Below, one piece after another: positions 57,589 to 64,000 of a DNA stretch of 64,000 nucleotides (positions are counted from its first letter, which is position 1; each line of letters opens with the position of its first letter). Made by a program: the position numbers and the translations under genes. This stretch comes from CAVWSM01 sp963757805 (lineage in GTDB: Bacteria > Actinomycetota > Actinomycetes > Jiangellales > Jiangellaceae): positions 310,001 to 374,000 of the forward strand of contig CAVWSM010000025.1 of the NCBI GenBank assembly GCA_963757805.1, written 5' to 3'. The notes beneath the pieces are model-generated. The model searched no databases. It was not told where the DNA came from and saw only the letters and a list, made by a program, of their open reading frames with translations.

Positions 57589-60500
57589 TCGCCTGCTCCT
57601 TGCTGGTCTGTTCCTTGCTCGGCCGTGCGGCCAGCTGCCCGCCGGCCCCGGGCTCGGCGCCCGCCACGCTGCGCGGGGCTGGGCTTCTCCACCGGCTCGG
57701 CCGGCTGCTTTCGGGCGCGTCTGCCCGCTGCTCGGCGACCAGACGGTGCCGGCGCCTCCTGTTCGGGCTCAGGCAACGGCTCGAACACGGGCTGTTCGGG
57801 CTCCGGTTCCTGCATCGGTATGGGCTCCGGCGACGGTGGCACGTACGGCGCCGGCGGCACGTACGTGGGCTGCTGCACCTGCGGGGTGGCCCTGGGTGGA
57901 GCCGCGGGCGGAGTCTGTGCTGGCCTCGTGGTTGGTGGCGGCGCACTCGGCGCCGAGAGCGGCAGGTCGAGGTCCACGTCGTCGGGCTCGCCCAACCATT
58001 CCGCGGCGGTCATCGGCCGGTCACTGCCTCGACGGCGACGGCCGCCGGATGACTTGCCGCCGATGACGGCGGCGGAGGTGGTGGCCCGACGGCGACGGCG
58101 ACGAGCATCCCCGTCGCCCTCGGCGGTCACCTCGACGGGAGCGTCAAGCGGTGCCTCGGCCGGGGCCTCGAGCGGCAGGCTGGTGATGCTGACCGGCTCC
58201 GGCTCGCGCGGCCCAACGGACTCGCGCGCAGGGACGGTAACGCCCTCGTCCAGCTCGTCATCGGCGACATCCTCGACGCCGACCCGCCGCCGCGCGCTGG
58301 GCAGCGCGAGAACACAGAACGCCACCGCCAGTGCCGCCTGCACCCACAGCCAGCGAGTGCGCGAACTGCCGTCGAACCCGACCTCCAGCTGCCCGCCGGA
58401 CTCCGGCAGCTCGAAGCCCTGCCCCCAGCCGTTGATCACAAGCGGCTCCAGGCCGGCATCCTCGAGCGTCGCGGTCCAGCCGGGGTCGGCGTTCTCGGCG
58501 AGCAGCAGGCGGCGGCCCTCCGGGCCCGGGTCGATGCGCAGGGACGCGCTGATCGTGCCGGAGGGCAGCGGTTGGGTGGTGCCGTCGGGTTCGAGGATGC
58601 GCAGCCGCGATACGTCCGCGTCGACCCGCCAGACCGCTGAGCCGTCGGTCGCGCTGGCGCGTACGAGTCCGGTGACGGTGTCGAGCGCGCCGGCCAGCTC
58701 AGGGTCGGCCGGGCTCGGCAGGAAGACGTAGCCGACGCCGAGCTCGACCAGCGAGCCGACATCGTCGACACCGCGACCGCTCACGAGATCGCCGACGACT
58801 TGGTCGAGCACGCTGTTGCTGTGCCCCGGACCGGTCTCGGCGTCACCCATGCGTGGGCCGGCCTTACGCAAGATGGCGTAGCGAACCTCGCCGTCGGACT
58901 GCTCCTCGAGCACGAGCGTCGTCGGGTGGGCCGGCCTGGCGGTCTCTTCGACGATGTAGGCCGGCAAGACCGCCGGGTCGCGCCGCTGCAACGGGTCGTC
59001 GGCGCCGCGCCAGGCCCACCAGCCGGCGGCAACGAGCGGCGTGACCATGCAGGCGAAGGCGAGCAGGCCGACCACCGGCTGGCGCCACGAGAAGCCCGAG
59101 CGCGACAGTCGCCCGTACATGCCCTCCGCCGCCCCGGCGACCGCAACGATGCAGCCGAGCACGACGAGCGCGGTGGCGTATCCCGGCCACCCGGCGACCG
59201 GTGAGTCAAGCGTCGGACCGGTGACCGGCACCCGCGAGACAACGATGCCGAGCACGAGGCCGACCAGAGCAAGGCCGATGCCCGCGAGGCTCGTAGGACG
59301 CTTATCGGCGCGCAGCAACACAGCGGCCGCCGCAGCGACCACGCCCGCGAACAGCCAGAACGGCGCGGAGCCAGGCCCGCCTGGGTGCCCCAGCGCGACA
59401 AACCACGAAGGGAGGTCGGGGTCGGAGAGTCCGGGGCCGGGCGGGCCGGCCTCGCCGAACAGCTGCACGGGGTCGCGGAGCAGCTCGAACGTCCACGGCA
59501 CCAGCAACGCCGGCGGAACAGCCAGGATGACGGCGAACCGCAGCAGCACATCCTGCGAGTGGTAGCCGGCGAACACGGCGCCGATGACGAGTACGACGGC
59601 GACGAGCCACGCCAGCGGGACGAACGCTGCGACAACGGCAAGCAGCAAGCCCGCCGTCCACGAGGCGCGGAACGGCCCGAGTCGCTGCGGGCCGCCGCCC
59701 AGCGTGCGACCGATCGCAAGCGCGAGCATCGGCGTAGCCACGATCGCGACACAGGTGCCGAGCCGCCCCGCCGCGATGGCGCCGGTGGTTGCCGGCAGCA
59801 GCGCGTACACGAGCGCGCCCCACACCCGCAGCGACCGGGACGTCACGAGCCGGCTCAGCAAGAGGTATGAGGTCAGTCCCGCAAGCGGAACGCAGCCGAG
59901 CATCAGGATGGTGACCGCGGCGGGGACGTTGCCGAGCGTGAACAGCGAGATGAGCGAGACGACGGCGAGGTACGGCGGCGCGGCCGACGGGCTGCCGAGC
60001 CCGACGCCGTGCCACGCGGTGACGTAGGTGCTCCACAGGTCGCCGAGGTACTGGTGCGGCGGCAGCAGCGCCCCGCCCATGAGCCGGCCGCCGAAGAGCA
60101 GGTGCCTTGACGCGACGAGCGCGATCACGAGCAGGATCACCGGCAGGAGCACACCTGGACGGACGAACACTCGCCAGAACGTCAGGTCGTCGGCCTCGAA
60201 CTCGGCGTCCTCGTCGGAGTCGAGCGGGGCGCTCGCGCGGCGGCGGGCGACCGTGAGGTCCTGGCCCGCCCCGGTGCCGGAGATCACCGACAGCATCGCC
60301 TCGGACGTGTGGCGCAGCTGTTGGGCGGTCGCCGGGAAAAGGTGTTTCATGCGCTCGGGCGGGCGCTTGCGCAGCCGGCGCCGCGCGGTCCGGGCGCGAA
60401 TGAGCCGGTCGGGGCGGAGAATCACTGCGCCGAGGGCGACCATCTCTTCGAACGCGGTAGCAGGCAGCTTGCCGAAGAGGAAGCCGACCGTGCGGACGAT

Positions 60501-61451
60501 GCTGCCGAGGATGATCTGCAGCGCAACGATTGGTAGCCGCTTGCCCGGAGCGTTGGCGAGCTGGACATGCAGCGCGTTGCGCCGATCGACCAGGTGCGGG
60601 CGCTGCCGTGTCGCGCCGATGCGTCGCCGGCCGTGCGCAGCCGCCTCGACGTGGTGCACGATCGCGTCGGGGCAGACGACGACGACGTGCCCCGCCATGT
60701 TGGCGCGCCAGCCGAAGTCGAGGTCGTCGCGGAACAGCGGCAGCATCGGGTCGAACCCGCGGAGCTGGTCCCACACGTCGCGGCGTACGAGCATGCCGGC
60801 GGACCCGACGGCCAGCACCTCTTTGACCTCGTCGTGCTGGCCCTGGTCGTACTCGCGACGCTCCAGACCGGTGTAGCGGCGGCCGCTCGACGTCGTCGTC
60901 AACCCGACCTCGAGCAGCTGGCGCGGGTCACGCCAGCCGCGCACCTTCGGCCCGATGACGCCGGCCTCGGGGTGGCGCACGGCGCACTCCAGCAGCGCCA
61001 GCAGCGCCCCCGGCTCGGGAGCCGAGTCGTCATGGAGCAGCCAGATCCACTCGGTGCGCCCGTCGCGTACGGGCAGGCGCGCGTCCGCGGCCGTGATGCC
61101 CTGCATGACGGCGGCGCCGTAGCCGGTGTTGCGCTTGGTCACCACAACAGCCGGGTCACCGAGCGTGCGGCGGAGGATCTCGGTGCTGTCGTCCTTGCTG
61201 CCGGTGTCGACGGCGACGATGTTGTCGGGGGCGCGGTGCGACTGCGCGAGCGCGTCGAGGACCGCCGGGAGCCAGCGGTGACCCTCGTGGCTCACGAGCA
61301 CCGCGGTCACGTGATGGCGGGCGAGCTCGCGCGGATCGACGGGCGGTGGGCCGAACTCTTCCTCGAGCCCCACGAAGTCCGAGTCGACCGGATCGATCAG
61401 CTCGGCGGGGTCGGTCTGTAGGGACCGGTGGTCGGGGAGAGTGGTCGACAT
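57585..61451 (-). CDS. Large membrane glycosyltransferase (GT2-type) with disordered tail
   Basis: 1288 residues from ATG 61451. An N-terminal GT-A domain with VTAVLVSHEGHRWLPAVLDA, DNIVAVDTGSKDDSTEIL, the DxD-like HDDSAPEPGALLALL and PLFRDDLDFGWRANMAGH. It is followed by about 12 transmembrane helices (residues 430-850), an extracytoplasmic domain with VIVNGWGQGFELPE-like LVINGWGQGFELPE, another helix, and a roughly 220-residue Pro/Arg/Glu-rich tail. Such enzymes transfer sugars in cell-wall polysaccharide synthesis; the precise donor is unknown. The stop overlaps DUF5719 by 4 bases. Confidence 0.88.
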   Translation of the reverse strand: MSTTLPDHRSLQTDPAELIDPVDSDFVGLEEEFGPPPVDPRELARHHVTAVLVSHEGHRWLPAVLDALAQSHRAPDNIVAVDTGSKDDSTEILRRTLGDPAVVVTKRNTGYGAAVMQGITAADARLPVRDGRTEWIWLLHDDSAPEPGALLALLECAVRHPEAGVIGPKVRGWRDPRQLLEVGLTTTSSGRRYTGLERREYDQGQHDEVKEVLAVGSAGMLVRRDVWDQLRGFDPMLPLFRDDLDFGWRANMAGHVVVVCPDAIVHHVEAAAHGRRRIGATRQRPHLVDRRNALHVQLANAPGKRLPIVALQIILGSIVRTVGFLFGKLPATAFEEMVALGAVILRPDRLIRARTARRRLRKRPPERMKHLFPATAQQLRHTSEAMLSVISGTGAGQDLTVARRRASAPLDSDEDAEFEADDLTFWRVFVRPGVLLPVILLVIALVASRHLLFGGRLMGGALLPPHQYLGDLWSTYVTAWHGVGLGSPSAAPPYLAVVSLISLFTLGNVPAAVTILMLGCVPLAGLTSYLLLSRLVTSRSLRVWGALVYALLPATTGAIAAGRLGTCVAIVATPMLALAIGRTLGGGPQRLGPFRASWTAGLLLAVVAAFVPLAWLVAVVLVIGAVFAGYHSQDVLLRFAVILAVPPALLVPWTFELLRDPVQLFGEAGPPGPGLSDPDLPSWFVALGHPGGPGSAPFWLFAGVVAAAAAVLLRADKRPTSLAGIGLALVGLVLGIVVSRVPVTGPTLDSPVAGWPGYATALVVLGCIVAVAGAAEGMYGRLSRSGFSWRQPVVGLLAFACMVTPLVAAGWWAWRGADDPLQRRDPAVLPAYIVEETARPAHPTTLVLEEQSDGEVRYAILRKAGPRMGDAETGPGHSNSVLDQVVGDLVSGRGVDDVGSLVELGVGYVFLPSPADPELAGALDTVTGLVRASATDGSAVWRVDADVSRLRILEPDGTTQPLPSGTISASLRIDPGPEGRRLLLAENADPGWTATLEDAGLEPLVINGWGQGFELPESGGQLEVGFDGSSRTRWLWVQAALAVAFCVLALPSARRRVGVEDVADDELDEGVTVPARESVGPREPEPVSITSLPLEAPAEAPLDAPVEVTAEGDGDARRRRRRATTSAAVIGGKSSGGRRRRGSDRPMTAAEWLGEPDDVDLDLPLSAPSAPPPTTRPAQTPPAAPPRATPQVQQPTYVPPAPYVPPSPEPIPMQEPEPEQPVFEPLPEPEQEAPAPSGRRAAGRRARKQPAEPVEKPSPAQRGGRRARGRRAAGRTAEQGTDQQGAGE

Positions 61452-61616
61452 AGAAGGTTTCGGTCGCCTCGGCTGGGGTGCAGGGTCTGCGCCCGGCATG
61501 CGCAGCCGTTGGCCACCGGGCTGGGTCGGCCACTTACCTTACGCGACGTGGCTGAATGCGTTGGCTGGGCTGTTTCGTGGGGGCTCGTCGCTTCCGAGCC
61601 TCCCCGCCGCTCCCCC

Positions 61617-61681
61617 GCGACTTGTCAGGTTGTCCGACCCGCTGACCTGGGCGGATGCGCTCGGCTGGCCTGACAAGTCGC
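61617..61681. repeat. Dispersed inverted-repeat element, copy C
   Basis: GCGACTTGTCAGG (61617-61629) is the exact reverse complement of CCTGACAAGTCGC (61669-61681), with a 39-base interior. It starts 8 bases past the whiB stop (61688) on the minus strand. This is the most symmetrical of the three copies; A is at 15719-15780 and B at 36139-36227. Confidence 0.8.
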
Positions 61682-61687
61682 CCTTGA

Positions 61688-61945
61688 TCAGACTGCCTTT
61701 TTGCGCAGCCGCCGCCGCTCACGCTCGGAGAGCCCGCCCCAGATGCCGAACCGCTCGTCGTGCTGCAGCGAATACTCCAGGCATTCGGCCCGCACTTCGC
61801 ACGAGAGGCAGACCTTCTTGGCCTCGCGGGTCGACCCGCCCTTCTCGGGGAAGAACGACTCCGGATCGGTCTGCGCGCACAGGGCGCGCTCTTGCCAGCT
61901 CAGCTCTTCGGCGTCTGCGGAGAGCAGCTCTAGCCACTCCGACAC
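61688..61945 (-). CDS. whiB2: WhiB-family iron-sulfur regulator, WhiB2/WhmD type
   Basis: 85 residues from GTG 61945, with AAGGAGG upstream. Four Cys at 23, 46, 49 and 55 bind a [4Fe-4S] cluster, and GIWGGLSERERRRLRKKAV at the C-terminus is the conserved DNA/sigma-contact motif. WhiB2 regulates septation and cell division together with sigma factors. Adjacent to fbiA, as in Mtb Rv3260c-Rv3261. Promoter at 62031-62059, so the leader is about 80 bases. Confidence 0.92.
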   Translation of the reverse strand: MSEWLELLSADAEELSWQERALCAQTDPESFFPEKGGSTREAKKVCLSCEVRAECLEYSLQHDERFGIWGGLSERERRRLRKKAV

Positions 61946-62030
61946 GATCGCCTCCTTGCCCTCGACTCCATGTCGCTTCTCCCCGTCGACGACCGGACCA
62001 GAGCCCGGTCGAATGAACGACACGTATGAA

Positions 62031-62059
62031 ATTACATGCCTGCAATCCACGATAGTCAA
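62031..62059 (-). promoter_or_regulatory. whiB2 promoter
   Basis: On the minus strand TTGACT (62059-62054) and TGTAAT (62036-62031) with a 17-base spacer, a good sigma-70-type promoter. Transcription would start near 62024, giving a leader of about 78 bases to the GTG at 61945. An AT-rich perfect palindrome lies 12 bases upstream of its -35. Confidence 0.7.
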
Positions 62060-62070
62060 CCCGGGATCTG

Positions 62071-62086
62071 GTATTTGGGCAAATAC
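62071..62086. promoter_or_regulatory. Perfect AT-rich palindrome between whiB2 and fbiA
   Basis: GTATTTG (62071-62077) GG CAAATAC (62080-62086). Seven-base arms, two-base centre. It lies just upstream of the whiB2 -35 box and 77 bases before the fbiA start, and is unusually AT-rich for this genome. A dimeric regulator site is likely (inference). Confidence 0.55.
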
Positions 62087-62150
62087 ACAGGTCAGCGCAC
62101 GGGACTTCGGGCAGGGCGCCCCGCGTAGGCCCAGGGCCGCGCGCCCTCGG

Positions 62151-62156
62151 TACGGT
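62151..62156 (+). promoter_or_regulatory. -10 element for leaderless fbiA mRNA
   Basis: TACGGT ends 6 bases before the ATG at 62163, the same spacing seen at the PaiB, metallopeptidase-like and antitoxin genes. No ribosome site is present. Confidence 0.45.
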
Positions 62157-62162
62157 CAGCGA

Positions 62163-63140
62163 ATGCGGATCACAGTGCTCGCAGGCGGTATCGGCGGGGC
62201 CCGGTTCCTCCGCGGGCTCAAGGCGGCTGCGCCAGATGCGGAGATAACGGTCATCGGCAACACCGCCGACGACATCACGCTGTTCGGCCTGCGGGTGTGT
62301 CCCGACCTCGACAGCATCATGTACACCCTCGGCGGCGGACACGACGAGCAGCGTGGCTGGGGGCGGGCCGACGAGACATTCACGGTCAAGGACGAGCTGG
62401 CGGCGTACGGCGTCGAGCCCACCTGGTTCGGCCTCGGCGACCGCGACATCGCCACCCACATCGTGCGCACGCAGATGCTCTCAGCGGGCTACCCGCTGTC
62501 GGCGGTCACCGAGGCGCTGTGCAACAGATGGGATCTGGGCGTACGGCTGCTGCCCATGAGCGACGACCGCGTCGAGACCCACGTGATCGTGGCCGACCCG
62601 GACGCGCCCGGCGGCCGCAAGGCGGTGCACTTCCAGGAGTACTGGGTGCGGCTGCACGCGAAGCCCGATGCGTACGAGGTCGTTCCCGTCGGCGCATCCG
62701 ATGCCACCCCCGGCCCCGGCGTCATCGAGGCGATCGCGTCGGCGGACGTCGTACTGTTCGCACCGTCCAACCCCGTGGTGAGCGTCGGCACGATCCTGTC
62801 GGTGCCCGGCATCCGCGAGGCCGTACGCGGAACCGCGGCACCTGTCGTCGGCCTGTCCCCCATCGTCGGCGGCGCGCCCGTGCGCGGCATGGCCGACCGG
62901 GTGCTCGCCGCGATAGGAGTCGAGGCGGACGCGGCGGCGGTTGCGGAGCACTACGGGGCGCGCGCGGCTGACGGGCTGCTCGACGGCTGGCTCGTCGACG
63001 AGGTGGATGCCGCTGCGGTGACCAGCGTTGAGGCAGTCGGCGTGCGCTGCCGCGCCGTACCGCTTCTCATGCGTGACGTCGACGCGACGGCAGCAATGGC
63101 GCGCGAGGCGCTCGACCTCGCCGCGGCCCTACACAGATGA
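62163..63140 (+). CDS. fbiA: 2-phospho-L-lactate transferase (CofD/FbiA)
   Basis: 325 residues. The CofD features are MRITVLAGGIGGARFLRGL, VIGNTADDITLFGLRVCPDL, GRADETFTVKDELAAYG and LFAPSNPVVSVGTILSVPG. FbiA joins the phospho-enolpyruvyl (or phospho-lactyl) moiety to Fo to form dehydro-F420-0 in the F420 pathway. It overlaps the fbiB start by 4 bases (ATGA), the standard actinobacterial fbiAB pair. Divergent from whiB2. Confidence 0.95.
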   Translation: MRITVLAGGIGGARFLRGLKAAAPDAEITVIGNTADDITLFGLRVCPDLDSIMYTLGGGHDEQRGWGRADETFTVKDELAAYGVEPTWFGLGDRDIATHIVRTQMLSAGYPLSAVTEALCNRWDLGVRLLPMSDDRVETHVIVADPDAPGGRKAVHFQEYWVRLHAKPDAYEVVPVGASDATPGPGVIEAIASADVVLFAPSNPVVSVGTILSVPGIREAVRGTAAPVVGLSPIVGGAPVRGMADRVLAAIGVEADAAAVAEHYGARAADGLLDGWLVDEVDAAAVTSVEAVGVRCRAVPLLMRDVDATAAMAREALDLAAALHR

Positions 63141-64000
63141 GCGCGTACGAGATCCGCGGCGTCGAGGGCATCCCGGACGTACGCATCGGCGACGACATAG
63201 CCGATCTGATCGTGACCGCCGCGCCCGAGCTGCGCGACGGCGACATCCTGGTCGTCACGAGCAAGATCGTGAGCAAGTCCGAGGGCCGGGTGATGCGTGG
63301 CGCCGACCGGGAAGCGGCGATCGACGCGGAGACCGTACGGCTTGTGGCGCGCCGCGGTGACACGCGGATCGTCGAAACGCGGCATGGCCTGGTGCTGGCC
63401 GCGGCCGGGGTTGACTCCTCCAACGTGCAGCCGGGCTGCGTCCTGCTGCTCCCCAAGGACCCGGACGCTTCCGCGCGTCGTTTGCGTGCGGGCGTACGCG
63501 AGCGACTGGGCGTCGACGTGGGCGTCATCCTGTCCGACACGTTTGGACGTCCGTGGCGCGAAGGCCTTGTCGATGTTGCGATCGGCGCGGCCGGCGTGCA
63601 GGTGCTGGAAGACCTGCGCGGGCAGAAGGACTCGTACGGCAACGAGCTCGGCATGACTGTGACGGCACTCGGCGACCAGATCGCAGCCGCGGCTGAGCTC
63701 GTGAAGGGCAAGCTTGCGGGCGTTCCGGTGGCGGTCGTGCGCGGCCTTCAGGCATACGTCACGAAGGACGACGGCCCAGGCGCGCGGGAACTGATCCGGC
63801 GCGCTGCGGATGACATGTTCCGTACGGGTTCTCGTGAGACGGTGCTGGCGCGGCGCACCGTTCGCGAGTTCAGCGATGTGCCGGTCGACCCAGAGGTCGT
63901 ACGCCGCGCAGTAGCCGCCGCGATCACCGCACCCGCGCCGCATCACACGACACCGTGGCGGTTCGTGCTGCTGGAGTCTGCGGACGTCAAAACCCGGCTG
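63137..64000 (+). CDS. fbiB: FbiB, F420:gamma-glutamyl ligase fused to nitroreductase-like domain, cut by window end
   Basis: 288 codons visible from ATG 63137. The CofE-type ligase domain has EGIPDVRIGDDIADLI, ILVVTSKIVSKSEGR, VILSDTFGRPWREGLVDVAI and LGDQIAAAAELVKGK. The start of the C-terminal FMN/nitroreductase domain is also seen (RRTVREFSDVPVDPEVVR, APAPHHTTPWRF). Two-domain FbiB adds glutamates to F420-0 and reduces dehydro-F420-0. The rest lies beyond the window. Confidence 0.93.
   Translation, partial: MSAYEIRGVEGIPDVRIGDDIADLIVTAAPELRDGDILVVTSKIVSKSEGRVMRGADREAAIDAETVRLVARRGDTRIVETRHGLVLAAAGVDSSNVQPGCVLLLPKDPDASARRLRAGVRERLGVDVGVILSDTFGRPWREGLVDVAIGAAGVQVLEDLRGQKDSYGNELGMTVTALGDQIAAAAELVKGKLAGVPVAVVRGLQAYVTKDDGPGARELIRRAADDMFRTGSRETVLARRTVREFSDVPVDPEVVRRAVAAAITAPAPHHTTPWRFVLLESADVKTRL

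Overview
The window is one continuous piece of a high-GC actinobacterial chromosome. Support comes from the GC-rich codon use, the leaderless-looking promoters, and a set of actinobacterial marker genes: mtrA-mtrB-lpqB, a WhiB2-type whiB, BldC, the F420 genes fbiA and fbiB, DUF3499 and DUF5719. The order secA, hpf, comF, lpqB, mtrB, mtrA, ahcY, manA, SIS, manB, DUF3499, metallopeptidase-like, whiB, fbiA, fbiB matches the conserved Rv3235 to Rv3262 block of Mycobacterium tuberculosis as I remember it. Genus cannot be fixed from the sequence; a Nocardioidaceae-like or related lineage is a guess.

Layout. 1-3.8 kb: a tad (Flp pilus) operon on the minus strand (tadA, tadB, tadC, a small pilin-like gene, two TadE-like genes, the last cut by the window edge). 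3.9-9.3 kb: an EssC/EccC-type FHA-FtsK ATPase and a WXG100 protein, separated by an Erm-like methyltransferase gene. 9.5-17.5 kb: large NAD-glutamate dehydrogenase and P5C dehydrogenase, with small conserved genes between. 17.4-22.5 kb: patatin, DUF6912, a cupredoxin-like lipoprotein with its membrane partner, an ArsR-VOC pair and PaiB. 22.3-24.6 kb: a second tad piece (cpaB, cpaE) with a HAD remnant. 24.7-28.2 kb: BldC-type regulator, small membrane proteins, a LysM membrane protein, an Rv3235-like protein. 28.2-40.4 kb: kinase, secA, GNAT, an AlkX-type glycosylase, hpf, comF, lpqB, mtrB, mtrA. 40.4-48.4 kb: a DUF4129-DUF4350-MoxR-DUF58-SpoIIM-RDD envelope module with a MazEF-like toxin-antitoxin pair inserted. 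48.4-64 kb: ahcY, a CDF transporter, the mannose/sugar-phosphate genes, a large glycosyltransferase with DUF5719, whiB and the F420 genes.

Many genes are translationally coupled through 1-4 base overlaps. The window also carries repeated single-base frameshifts. Homologous reading resumes in another frame in tadB, the Erm-like gene, a membrane protein at 19.5-20.8 kb, the LysM protein, lpqB and the CDF transporter. Either the assembly has an indel error problem or these are real lesions; annotations of those genes should be read with that in mind.

Structures that gene calls do not explain include three copies of a roughly 62-bp inverted-repeat element lying 8-18 bp after the stops of pruA, lpqB and whiB. 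Two tandem long hairpins with a shared 29-bp core lie between DUF3499 and the metallopeptidase-like gene. Other candidates are a tandem 12-bp operator before the antitoxin, an AT-rich perfect palindrome between whiB and fbiA, a palindrome inside a strong arsR promoter, an apparent CTG start for mtrB, and an uninterrupted comF-hpf reading frame. No tRNA, rRNA, CRISPR array or insertion sequence was seen. No gene-free stretch exceeds 300 bases.
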